Of a stretch of DNA of 14,458 bases, positions 1 through 6,578 are shown piece after piece. The stretch is from the NCBI GenBank assembly GCA_007124395.1, contig SLFF01000027.1:1-14458 (forward strand). Reading direction: 5' to 3'. The translations under genes and the position numbers were made by a program. How positions within the stretch are numbered: the stretch's first letter is position 1; each line of letters begins with the position of its first letter. The DNA is from Thermomicrobiaceae bacterium (GTDB lineage Bacteria; Chloroflexota; Chloroflexia; Thermomicrobiales; Thermomicrobiaceae). The notes below the pieces were generated by a model. It had not been told where the DNA came from, ran no database searches, and was given only the letters and a program-made list of their open reading frames with translations.

Positions 1-1
1 C

Positions 2-781
2 TTCGGCTGGGTTGGAATGGCCGGTGTGTTGCTCTTTCTTCCGGCCCGGTTCTGGGACGACGTTTCGGCAATCGCCCGAAGACTCAACCTGTGGGATCGT
101 GCGGTGATGCCCGTTTATGACGGGCTCTACGCGTTCGGTGATCGATGCGCCCGGGCGCTACCGAGTCTGCGCCCGAATCTCGGCGTTCCATCTGTAGTGC
201 GCGACGGCGCATTTGACGTCGGGATGACGTTCCTGATTTTGTCGCTCTTCGTCTTGCCGGCGATCTGGTTCATAGACGATCAGGATGCGATCAACTGGGA
301 ACAGAGCAGTCTCGAGCAAAGCATTGAAGATAACTTCCGCAAGATTGGCGTCCGACAGTCGCCGTGGACCGTGTTCGCACCAACACCGCGGACAACTGAC
401 CGCTGGTATGTCTTCGCCGCATCGACCACCAATGGCGAGTTTCTCGATGTCTACAACGACCGACCGTTCTCGTTCGATCGTCCCTATGACGAGCTTCAGA
501 ACATCTACGGGAACTATCGAGAGCGCTTCTACATGAACACTATTCGTCGGGCTGGCCAGGCAGGAACGCCGCCAGACTACCTTGTGAATTACATCTGCCG
601 CGACTATGCCGATCAGGGCATCGAGTTGATGCAGATCGAGATGTACGTGATACATGAGACCGTGACGCGCGAGACGATCGACGACTGGCAGAATCGCAAC
701 ACCTGGAGCGAGCTGATGTCCCGCCACGCCTGCCCCGGTCATGCTGTCGAAGAGCTCGATCTGCCGAGCGATCCTCCGTAG
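2..781 (+). CDS. HTTM-like membrane protein, C-terminal part (5' truncated)
   Basis: The frame is open from base 2, before the first ATG at 17, and the first residues (FGWVGMAGVLLFLPARFWD) look like the interior of a membrane protein, so the gene almost certainly starts upstream of the window. A hydrophobic stretch covers the first 15 residues and a second helix lies near residues 75-95 (TFLILSLFVLPAIWFI). A soluble tail follows, with the pattern W-x-V-F-A-P-x-P-R-x-x-D-R-W-Y, an x-x-N-G-E-F-x-D segment and a Y-G-N-Y-R-E-R-F-Y-M-N block. That order (FP-W...LP..FWD, then 'MFAP.P...D.W', then 'Y.N.R...Y..N') is what I know from HTTM (horizontally transferred transmembrane, vitamin K gamma-carboxylase-like) proteins. 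The tail ends normally at a TAG. The enzymatic activity of bacterial HTTM proteins is mostly unknown and none is claimed here. The family call is moderately firm. Confidence 0.7.
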   Translation, partial: FGWVGMAGVLLFLPARFWDDVSAIARRLNLWDRAVMPVYDGLYAFGDRCARALPSLRPNLGVPSVVRDGAFDVGMTFLILSLFVLPAIWFIDDQDAINWEQSSLEQSIEDNFRKIGVRQSPWTVFAPTPRTTDRWYVFAASTTNGEFLDVYNDRPFSFDRPYDELQNIYGNYRERFYMNTIRRAGQAGTPPDYLVNYICRDYADQGIELMQIEMYVIHETVTRETIDDWQNRNTWSELMSRHACPGHAVEELDLPSDPP

Positions 782-858
782 CCAGCGCCCCCAGCGAGCG
801 AACTAGCGTCTTAACTTCTTCCTGAACTATCCTCAACAGGGAATTCATTATCACCCTG

Positions 859-876
859 CAGCGTAGTGGAACGCTG
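859..876 (+). other. Small hairpin upstream of first PHP gene
   Basis: A perfect 6-bp inverted repeat (CAGCGT/ACGCTG) with a 6-nt loop lies in the 145-bp gap between the HTTM-like gene and the first PHP gene. It has no T tract, so it is not a convincing terminator. I see no good -35/-10 pair in this gap. Confidence 0.25.
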
Positions 877-926
877 TAAAGGGCATGTTTTGCGCACCAG
901 GCGACAAGAGATTGGACGAATCTGGA

Positions 927-1835
927 ATGCACCAGCTCCCGTATGACAAGCCGGGACGTTTCTACCGGGGCAACATTCACATGCACTGTGATGCCTCGGA
1001 CGGGCAGGTTTCTCTCGATGACGCCGTCAAGATGTATCAGCAGAACGGCTACGACTTCATCGCGATGACGGACCATTTCATTCCACAGTTCGACTGGCCG
1101 ATCACCGATACCCGCTCGTATCGAACCAGCGATTTCACGACGCTCATCGGAGCCGAGCTCCACGCGCCGACGCTGGAAAACGGCGAACACTGGCACATCG
1201 TGGCGGTCGGGCTGCCGCTCGATTTTGCACCTGCCACCGAGAACGAAACTGGTCCGTCGCTGGCACAGCGAGCCGCGGACACCGGCGCCTTCATCGGGAT
1301 CGCCCACCCGGCCTGGTACGGCGCGTCACTGAACGACGTCCTGAGCATCGAGTGTGCCCACGCCGTCGAGATTTTCAATCAGGGATGCGCCGCGGACAGT
1401 GATCGTGGGGAGAGCTGGTACATCACTGATCTCGCCCTGACCACAGGCCGGCGACTGACGGCATTCGGGACCGACGACGCCCACTTCCGAACCGCTCACC
1501 CGGACGTCTTCGGTGCCTGGACGATGGTGAAATCCGAAGAACTGGACCCGGATGCGCTTCAGGATGCACTGAAAGCCGGCCACTACTACAGCACCCAGGG
1601 GCCGCTGATTCATGACATCAGCCTCAATAGCGATCAGTCTGCGGTGCAGATCCGGACATCGCCGGTTCGCTCGATGTTGGCCATCGGGCCACGCTCCCGA
1701 TACCTTGCGAAACACGGAGCCGGACTGACAACTCATGAATTCCCGCTGGAGAAATTCAGCGACAACTACTTCCGCATCACCGTGATCGATGACAGCGGGA
1801 AGCGCGCCTGGTCCAACCCGATCTGGTTTGACTGA
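927..1835 (+). CDS. PHP-domain metallohydrolase, CehA/McbA type (tandem copy 1)
   Basis: This 302-aa protein of the polymerase-and-histidinol-phosphatase (PHP) fold is predicted to be cytosolic, with no signal peptide. The metal-site motifs appear in order: H18-x-H20 (RGNIHMH) followed by S-D-G at 24-26, T48-D49-H50 in YDFIAMTDH, E77 in GAELH, H127 in IAHP, and D183-D184-x-H186 in TDDAH. The C-terminal part carries K-A-G-H-Y-Y-S-T-Q-G-P, and the protein ends with an Ig-like strand pattern (AWSNPIWFD). In PHP proteins these residues bind two or three metal ions for phosphoester, ester or lactone hydrolysis; CehA/McbA relatives include carbaryl hydrolases. The substrate cannot be read from sequence. 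The ATG at 927 was chosen over an in-frame ATG at 885 because the paralogue next door aligns from residue 1 with no gaps and has the same length. The Shine-Dalgarno signal is weak. A dehydratase gene lies downstream of copy 2. Confidence 0.88.
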   Translation: MHQLPYDKPGRFYRGNIHMHCDASDGQVSLDDAVKMYQQNGYDFIAMTDHFIPQFDWPITDTRSYRTSDFTTLIGAELHAPTLENGEHWHIVAVGLPLDFAPATENETGPSLAQRAADTGAFIGIAHPAWYGASLNDVLSIECAHAVEIFNQGCAADSDRGESWYITDLALTTGRRLTAFGTDDAHFRTAHPDVFGAWTMVKSEELDPDALQDALKAGHYYSTQGPLIHDISLNSDQSAVQIRTSPVRSMLAIGPRSRYLAKHGAGLTTHEFPLEKFSDNYFRITVIDDSGKRAWSNPIWFD

Positions 1836-1859
1836 TCAAACAGAGAAAGAACGGCTTGC

Positions 1860-1897
1860 CCAATCCGTCGACCTGTGTCAATCTGTGGTCGGATTGG
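1860..1897 (+). other. Imperfect hairpin between the two PHP genes
   Basis: The arms CCAATCC (1860-1866) and GGATTGG (1891-1897) are complementary. An inner GACC/GGTC pairing extends them past a 3-nt bulge, giving about 11 pairs around a 13-nt loop. No run of T follows (GCCGCAG instead). It could attenuate or process the transcript between the PHP copies. It sits inside a 104-bp gap that otherwise holds only the leader of copy 2. Confidence 0.35.
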
Positions 1898-1939
1898 CCG
1901 CAGAAAACATAGCTAACTGAGTGGATTGGACGCGCCACG

Positions 1940-2848
1940 ATGAAGAGTCTGCCGTTTCGGCAACCGGGCCGCTTTTTCCGGGGCAATCTGCATGCCCACT
2001 CCACGGTGTCTGATGGTGCGCTGGACCCCGGGAGTCTGATCGATGCCTATCGCCGGAACGGCTACGACTTCATCGCCGTAACCGATCACTTCCGGGATCG
2101 CTTCGGATTTCCGATCACTGATACCCGGGAGTTTCGGGATAGCGAGTTCACCACGATCCTCGGGGCAGAGCTCCATCCGGCAGCGCTGGAGAATGGCGAG
2201 GACTGGCACATCCTGGCGGTCGGTCTGCCACTGGACTTCCCGGCAGCCAGCCCGGATGAAGACGGCCCAACCCTCTCACGGCGCGCCAGAGATGCCGGGG
2301 CCTTCGTCGCCATCGCCCACCCCCACTGGTACAGCGCCACGATGAACGACGTCCGTTCGATCGAAGCGGCACACGCCGTCGAGATCTTCAACATGACGTG
2401 CCACATGGCCAACGATCGCGGATATGGCTGGTACATGGCCGATCTGCTGCTGGCCGAGGGTCGGAAACTTCTGGCGATCGCCACCGACGACACCCATGCC
2501 AAACCGGAACGACCAGATATGTTTGCTGGCTGGGTAATGGTCAAAGCAGAACGGCTTGACCCAGACAGTCTTCTCGATGCCATCAAGGCGGGGCACTTCT
2601 ACTCCAGCCAGGGGCCACTGATTCACGACATCGTCATCAGCGATGATCGCTCGACGGTCACAGTAGAGACCTCGCCGGCTAGCTCGATTCAGGTCTGCGG
2701 TCGTGCCCAGCGCACCCGGGATGTGCACGGCAACGGAATTACGTCCTGCACGATCGATCTCGATCGGGTCCAGAACGACTACTTCCGGGTTACCGTCATT
2801 GATTCCAGCGGAAAACGTGCCTGGTCGAACCCGATCTGGCTGGATTGA
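1940..2848 (+). CDS. PHP-domain metallohydrolase, CehA/McbA type (tandem copy 2)
   Basis: This 302-aa protein is paralogous to the gene just upstream: a hand alignment without gaps gives about 171 identical positions of 302 (57%). All putative metal ligands are kept: H18-x-H20 (HAHST), D25 of SDG, T48-D49-H50, E77 (GAELH), H127 (IAHPHWY), and D183-D184-x-H186. The HAVEIFN, AGHFYSSQGPLIHD and GKRAWSNPIW blocks are nearly identical between copies. Differences cluster at residues 21-40, 101-110 and 251-280, which may reflect different substrates or simple drift. A nine-base string, gattggacg, lies 16-17 nt before the ATG in both copies, so the leader seems to have been duplicated too. The stop codon is only 8 nt from the next start, so it is very likely cotranscribed with the downstream enolase-superfamily gene. 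The fold call is firm; the substrate is unknown. Confidence 0.88.
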   Translation: MKSLPFRQPGRFFRGNLHAHSTVSDGALDPGSLIDAYRRNGYDFIAVTDHFRDRFGFPITDTREFRDSEFTTILGAELHPAALENGEDWHILAVGLPLDFPAASPDEDGPTLSRRARDAGAFVAIAHPHWYSATMNDVRSIEAAHAVEIFNMTCHMANDRGYGWYMADLLLAEGRKLLAIATDDTHAKPERPDMFAGWVMVKAERLDPDSLLDAIKAGHFYSSQGPLIHDIVISDDRSTVTVETSPASSIQVCGRAQRTRDVHGNGITSCTIDLDRVQNDYFRVTVIDSSGKRAWSNPIWLD

Positions 2849-2856
2849 GCGACACC

Positions 2857-4023
2857 ATGAAGATCACCAGCATCGAAGCACTGAGGTTGAACCGGCCACC
2901 CCATCAGCACACGACCACGCCCCGGCGTGAGCCCTGGGAGCCGCGAGACGAGGTCGCAAACCCGATGTCCCGCTTCTCACGATTCAAAGCTCACCGGAGC
3001 CTCTGGCGCCCGGAGTGGGAAGACGTCTGGTGCCGGGTGACACTCGAAGATGGAACGCAGGGACTGGGAAACACCATCAACGGCCGGCCAGTTGCCGCAG
3101 TCATTGAAGACCACCTCGGCCCTCACCTGATCGGCGAGGATGTCTTCAGCACAGACAAGATCGCCGACATGATGTTCCGGCTGTCCAAACCGTATGGAAC
3201 AACCGGCCTCGCGTCATACGCGATCAGTGCCATCGATCTGGCAATCTGGGATGCACTGGGCAAGTTGCAGGATAAGCCTGTCTATGCCTTGCTCGGCGGA
3301 GCGCACAAGCCATCGATCCAGTGCTACGCCACCGGGAACGATGTCGACTGGTATCAGGAGCTCGGGTTTCGAGCATTCAAGCTCGCCTGTCCCTATGGAC
3401 CAGCCGATGGCACCGATGGAATCCGGAAGAACGAAGCGTTCGTGGCACAGACACGAGAGCAGATCGGTGACGACTGCGATTTGATGATTGACTGCTGGAT
3501 GGCGTTCGATGTCGAGTACACCGTTCAGCTGGCCGAGACGCTGCGACCCTACCGGATCAAATGGCTGGAAGAGACACTGATCCCCGAGGATTTCGATGCC
3601 CACGTGGCGCTGCGCAATCGATTGCCATGGCAGACCCTCACTACCGGTGAGCACTGGTATACCCATGTCCCGTTTCAGTGGGCAGCAAACCATCGGGTGG
3701 TCGATATTCTCCAGCCAGACATCAACTGGGTAGGCGGACTGAGTACCGTTCAAAAGATCGGCGCAATCGCCGACGCAGCCGGATTGAGCGTGATCCTGCA
3801 TGCTGGTGGAAACAACCCGTTCGGGCAGCACTTCAGTATCGCCTCGCCATCTGTTCCCTTGCTGGAGTGTTTTGTCGGGACACCACCCGGCGTACCGCTG
3901 GAAGAGGGTTGGCGGCTGCCTGGTCAGGCAATTCCCGAGAATGGAATGCTTACCCCATCAGACGCGCCCGGGTTCGGGTTGGAGATCCCTGAAGACTGGC
4001 TGGCACCGTTCTTCGGAACGTAA
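2857..4023 (+). CDS. Enolase-superfamily dehydratase, L-rhamnonate dehydratase-like
   Basis: This 388-aa protein has an enolase-type capping domain (about 1-150) followed by a (beta/alpha)7-beta barrel. Candidate Mg ligands are D212 (MIDCW), E238 (WLEET) and E265 (TTGEH); H266, D288 (QPD) and H315 (ILHAGG) are candidate catalytic residues. Members of this superfamily abstract the proton alpha to a carboxylate and often dehydrate sugar acids. The string from EVANPMSR through AISAIDLAIWD, the ATGND segment and IDCWMAFDVEYT strongly recalls the L-rhamnonate dehydratase (RhmD) branch, so the product may be a 2-keto-3-deoxy sugar acid. The substrate is not established: the loop after E265 (HWYTH) and the H315 region (HAGGNNPFGQHF) differ from RhmD as I remember it. 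The ATG at 2857 (MKITSIEALRL) was preferred to an in-frame TTG at 2845 that overlaps the PHP stop. The likely operon is with the PHP genes; no aldolase or transporter is in view. Confidence 0.85.
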   Translation: MKITSIEALRLNRPPHQHTTTPRREPWEPRDEVANPMSRFSRFKAHRSLWRPEWEDVWCRVTLEDGTQGLGNTINGRPVAAVIEDHLGPHLIGEDVFSTDKIADMMFRLSKPYGTTGLASYAISAIDLAIWDALGKLQDKPVYALLGGAHKPSIQCYATGNDVDWYQELGFRAFKLACPYGPADGTDGIRKNEAFVAQTREQIGDDCDLMIDCWMAFDVEYTVQLAETLRPYRIKWLEETLIPEDFDAHVALRNRLPWQTLTTGEHWYTHVPFQWAANHRVVDILQPDINWVGGLSTVQKIGAIADAAGLSVILHAGGNNPFGQHFSIASPSVPLLECFVGTPPGVPLEEGWRLPGQAIPENGMLTPSDAPGFGLEIPEDWLAPFFGT

Positions 4024-4079
4024 TTTTGCACCGGTCATGAGCATAACCAGACACGCCGAAAAGGGATTGTGCAGCCAGA

Positions 4080-4100
4080 TGGCCGGCTCAGGCCCGGCCA
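4080..4100 (+). terminator. GC-rich hairpin after the dehydratase gene
   Basis: A perfect 7-bp stem (TGGCCGG/CCGGCCA) encloses a 7-nt loop (4087-4093), 57 nt past the dehydratase stop. There is no U tract after it, so it is at best a weak or Rho-aided terminator. It ends only 10 nt before the -10 box at 4111, so it covers the -35 position of the next promoter and could also act as an operator. Confidence 0.4.
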
Positions 4101-4107
4101 GAGCTCG

Positions 4108-4116
4108 TGTTATACT
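4108..4116 (+). promoter_or_regulatory. Extended -10 promoter for the SH3b gene
   Basis: TGTTATACT is an extended -10 element (TGn before TATACT). No good -35 hexamer exists 17 nt upstream, where the hairpin at 4080-4100 lies, which fits the extended -10 type. Transcription would start near 4123, about 50 nt ahead of the ATG at 4176. Confidence 0.5.
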
Positions 4117-4175
4117 CTCGCCTGCCCGATTCTGTGTGAACGGGTCCATTCTTCGACAGAGACACTAGCGGATAT

Positions 4176-4760
4176 ATGGCAGAACCAGGACTCGCACAAC
4201 GTCTAAGGCGCCACTCGCGAAACTCCGGCATGATGATCGGCGTCAGCATGGCCGCCGCAATGATTCTCTGTATCGCCGCATTCATCTGGCTCTACGTCCA
4301 GATCGGCCCGTTGCTGAGCGATTTCATCCCACAGGAAACGGCCGAGGAGCCAGAGACAATCGGTATCGCCGGTTCCCAGCCTACCCCGGGCCCCAGTGCA
4401 GTCGATGACTTCTCACTGGCTGAGATACCGCCTGAACCGCTGTCGACACCGTCACCAGATGATGACGCTGACGACGAGGCGACCGATGATGCGGACGACG
4501 ACGCGGACCTGGATGTCTGGACTCCTACTCACCAGCTTCGGGACGGTCCGAACGTCAATTTCCGCTCTGGACCAAATACGATGTCCGAGCCACACGGTTC
4601 ACTGCCGCCAGGAACTCCACTCGAGTTTCTTGGTGAGGAAGAGCCGGCCAGCGGCGCTGTCTGGATGTCCTTCGAGATCGAAGACGGAACCCAGGGCTGG
4701 ATTCGGGACGTCGATGTTGTCGAAGTCGAAGACGACGATGATGATGCGGACGACGAGTAA
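4176..4760 (+). CDS. Membrane-anchored SH3b-domain protein with acidic linker
   Basis: This 194-aa protein has a short basic N-terminus (about 1-18), one transmembrane helix (about 20-43), a Pro/Asp-rich linker (about 52-115) with a run of Asp and Ala-Asp (95-113), a bacterial SH3 (SH3b) domain (about 120-184) and a very acidic tail (186-194). The SH3b pattern is seen as LRDGPNVNFRSGPNT, then LPPGTPLEFLG, then a W and a final G-W-I. The positive-inside rule puts the N-terminus in the cytoplasm and the SH3b domain outside. SH3b domains often bind cell-wall peptides or other surface ligands; no catalytic domain is present. The ATG follows an extended -10 promoter by about 60 nt, and no clear Shine-Dalgarno is seen. 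It is probably monocistronic, since tyrA downstream has its own promoter. The ligand is unknown. Confidence 0.8.
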   Translation: MAEPGLAQRLRRHSRNSGMMIGVSMAAAMILCIAAFIWLYVQIGPLLSDFIPQETAEEPETIGIAGSQPTPGPSAVDDFSLAEIPPEPLSTPSPDDDADDEATDDADDDADLDVWTPTHQLRDGPNVNFRSGPNTMSEPHGSLPPGTPLEFLGEEEPASGAVWMSFEIEDGTQGWIRDVDVVEVEDDDDDADDE

Positions 4761-4773
4761 CCCCACCTCGCTT

Positions 4774-4782
4774 TGCTATACT
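4774..4782 (+). promoter_or_regulatory. Extended -10 promoter for tyrA
   Basis: TGCTATACT is an extended -10 box, 61 nt upstream of the tyrA ATG. No clear -35 is visible. The same core plus flank, TATACTTCC, recurs before uvrB. Confidence 0.5.
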
Positions 4783-4842
4783 TCCTCACAGTCTAGACGT
4801 CACTCTTCGATCCTTTTCGCCATTCAATGACGAGGTCAAACC

Positions 4843-5874
4843 ATGCAGAAAGTTTCGATTGTTGGGCTCGGATTGATCGGTGCATCCATCGGACTCGGTC
4901 TCCAGAAGTGGGCGACCGACGATGGCCAGCGAAAATCCGTCCTCGAAATCAGCGGGTTCGATGTCGCCATCGAACATCAGAATTACGCCAAGAAGATCAA
5001 AGCGGTGGATCGCACCGAGTGGAACCTCGGTGATGCGATCGATGACGCAGACGTGATCATCATCGCGACACCCGTGACATCGATTCGCGATGTCATGGAA
5101 ATCGTCTCCGATCGCGCTCCGCAGAACGCTATCGTTACCGACACCGGCAGCACCAAGTCGAAGGTGATGGAGTGGGCCGATGAACTGCTTCCAACATCGA
5201 TGAACTTCATCGGTGGCCACCCGATGGCCGGCAAAGCGGTGAGTATCGAAGGCGCCGAGGCGACCCTGTTCAAAGGTGCAACCTGGTGTGTCTCTCCCTC
5301 GGTAAATGCAACCGATGAATCAGTACAGACCGTCTTGGGGATCGTCTCCGCACTTGAAGCCGAACCACGGTTCATCGATCCGCACGAGCACGATGGGTTC
5401 GTCGGTGCCGTCAGCCACCTTCCATTCATGCTCTCGATTGCTCTGATGCGCTCGGTGGCCAGTGATAGCTCATGGAAAGAGCTCTGCCAGCTGACATCGA
5501 GCGGATTTCGCGATGTCTCACGTCTCTCGGGTGGCGACCCGAAGATGCACCGGGACATCTGCGCCACCAACCAGGACAACGTCATTCGCTGGATCGATTC
5601 GGCCGTTGACAACCTCAACAACATGCGAGAGATGATCGCTGATGGATCCGATGAGGCGATGGAGCAACTGCTGCAGGAGATGGACGCAGCGCAGCATGCT
5701 CACGCCCAGTGGGTCACCAGCGCTCGGGACGGCCGCATGATGGATGAACCCGAGAGTGAAGTCATGTCCACCTCGGTTGGCGAACAGATGCAGCAGATGC
5801 TCTTCGGAAACCTGTTCCGTCGCAAGCCGAAAGTCGGCAACGAGCAGGACCGCAAGAACGGTCAGAACCAGTAG
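4843..5874 (+). CDS. tyrA: Prephenate dehydrogenase
   Basis: This enzyme oxidatively decarboxylates prephenate to 4-hydroxyphenylpyruvate with NAD(P), in tyrosine synthesis in the cytosol. The 343-aa protein opens with a Rossmann motif (G8-L-G-L-I-G13), then ATPV (75-78), DTGSTKS (100-106), GGHPMAG (124-130), SHLPF (191-195) and GFRDVSRLSGGDP (221-233), the usual order of the family. The GAGGT at 4832-4836 is a good Shine-Dalgarno signal, 6 nt before the ATG. There is no ACT domain; the last 45 or so residues (from about 298) form a Met/Gln-rich and then basic tail absent from minimal enzymes. The second His of the common SHLPH motif is Phe195 here, which may affect prephenate versus arogenate preference, so arogenate dehydrogenase is an alternative. 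No aroA or pheA neighbour is in view. The gene ends at a strong terminator. Confidence 0.92.
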   Translation: MQKVSIVGLGLIGASIGLGLQKWATDDGQRKSVLEISGFDVAIEHQNYAKKIKAVDRTEWNLGDAIDDADVIIIATPVTSIRDVMEIVSDRAPQNAIVTDTGSTKSKVMEWADELLPTSMNFIGGHPMAGKAVSIEGAEATLFKGATWCVSPSVNATDESVQTVLGIVSALEAEPRFIDPHEHDGFVGAVSHLPFMLSIALMRSVASDSSWKELCQLTSSGFRDVSRLSGGDPKMHRDICATNQDNVIRWIDSAVDNLNNMREMIADGSDEAMEQLLQEMDAAQHAHAQWVTSARDGRMMDEPESEVMSTSVGEQMQQMLFGNLFRRKPKVGNEQDRKNGQNQ

Positions 5875-5901
5875 AGCTCCAGCCATAATCGAGATAAATC
5901 A

Positions 5902-5931
5902 AAACGGACCGGCCAGGTGGCCGGTCCGTTT
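5902..5931. terminator. Bidirectional rho-independent terminator
   Basis: A perfect 13-bp stem (5902-5914 with 5919-5931) encloses the loop AGGT. The arms carry AAA at one end and TTT at the other, so it works in both directions: on the + strand TTTCTTC follows the stem, and on the - strand TTTTGATTT follows. It ends tyrA and, from the other side, the minus-strand gene at 5973-6455. Confidence 0.92.
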
Positions 5932-5972
5932 CTTCATTCGCAATCGTGTGCAATCGTGCTGAGCAATCGATC

Positions 5973-6455
5973 TCAGGGGACGATTTGCCAGTCATCTGGC
6001 AATGAATACTGATACAGGATGGGAATCGGTTCTCCCTGGCGTCGGACGCGCCCGCGATCCTTGCGCTGCACATCCTCGTAACTGTTCTGCACCTGTACAA
6101 TGCGCTGTTCCTTCAGGTTCAGCAAGACCAATCCGGTATCGGCCGGTTTCAGGCTGACCTGTCGCATCTGCTCATTGAAGATCCTGAACGGTGGCAACTG
6201 GCGGTTGCTCATTTCGTCGACCCAGCCGTTGAAGGCGTCAATATCGTCCCGGGTATTGTGTTCATCGAACACAGAAAGGCCAGACCGGACATCCTCCACA
6301 AAGCTCTCGTCATATGGTTTCGTGTACTCCAGCAACTCCTGGGTTGTCGAGGGGTTGCGGCTGCATGCCGCCACCAGCATTTTGATCGTGTGACAGGGGC
6401 CAACGAAACTCGTGATCCCTTCGCTATCGACGACGGTAAATCGAATTACGCTCAC
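5973..6455 (-). CDS. Conserved-looking hypothetical protein (unrecognised)
   Basis: I do not recognise this protein. Read on the - strand from the GTG at 6455-6453 it has 160 aa, starting VSVIRFTVVDSEGITSFVGPCHTIKML and ending PDDWQIVP. It is soluble-looking, with no signal or membrane helix. A Cys and a His lie in GPCHT (19-23) and a further Cys in AACSR; an acidic helical middle and a strand-rich end (VQVQNSYEDV, DRGRVRR, ILYQYSLP) follow. Start choice is uncertain: the frame is open much further, to 7064, across the divergent ThiF gene, and ATGs at 6560 or 6557 would give about 195 aa. The extra N-terminal residues look non-coding and would overlap the divergent promoter, so the GTG is preferred. 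It is transcribed away from the ThiF operon and converges on tyrA through the shared terminator. A real gene is likely because the frame ends just before a terminator oriented for it. Confidence 0.65.
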   Translation of the reverse strand: MSVIRFTVVDSEGITSFVGPCHTIKMLVAACSRNPSTTQELLEYTKPYDESFVEDVRSGLSVFDEHNTRDDIDAFNGWVDEMSNRQLPPFRIFNEQMRQVSLKPADTGLVLLNLKEQRIVQVQNSYEDVQRKDRGRVRRQGEPIPILYQYSLPDDWQIVP

Positions 6456-6494
6456 CTTGATGGCACCAATCAGTAGTTCTCTTGTCCCACATGC

Positions 6495-6511
6495 GGCGGG
6501 CGTCACCCGCC
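6495..6511. other. Hairpin in divergent intergenic region
   Basis: GGCGGG and CCCGCC form a perfect 6-bp stem with a 5-nt loop (CGTCA), between the minus-strand gene and the ThiF gene. It could be an operator for either direction. No protein-binding assignment can be made. Confidence 0.35.
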
Positions 6512-6516
6512 TCCAG

Positions 6517-6545
6517 TTAATCGTAACATTGATGGTGAGGATAAC
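6517..6545 (+). promoter_or_regulatory. Candidate promoter for the ThiF operon
   Basis: TTAATC (6517-6522) and GATAAC (6540-6545) are spaced by 17 nt and lie 33 nt before the ATG at 6579. Both hexamers are imperfect, so this is a weak call. The promoter of the minus-strand gene should lie in the same 123-bp gap, but I cannot place it. Confidence 0.35.
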
Positions 6546-6578
6546 TCTTGAACGCATCATCGAAACTCGAGCATTGCC

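Noticed and set aside
811..833. TTAACT/TATCCT as a promoter before the first PHP gene
   Set aside because: The spacer is only 11 nt, too short for a sigma-70 type promoter.
885..926. ATG at 885 as start of the first PHP gene
   Set aside because: The extra 14 residues have no counterpart in the paralogue; the start at 927 gives equal lengths and a gap-free alignment.
2845..2856. TTG at 2845 as start of the dehydratase
   Set aside because: The ATG at 2857 gives the typical N-terminus MKITSIEALRL; the TTG adds only four residues and overlaps the previous stop.
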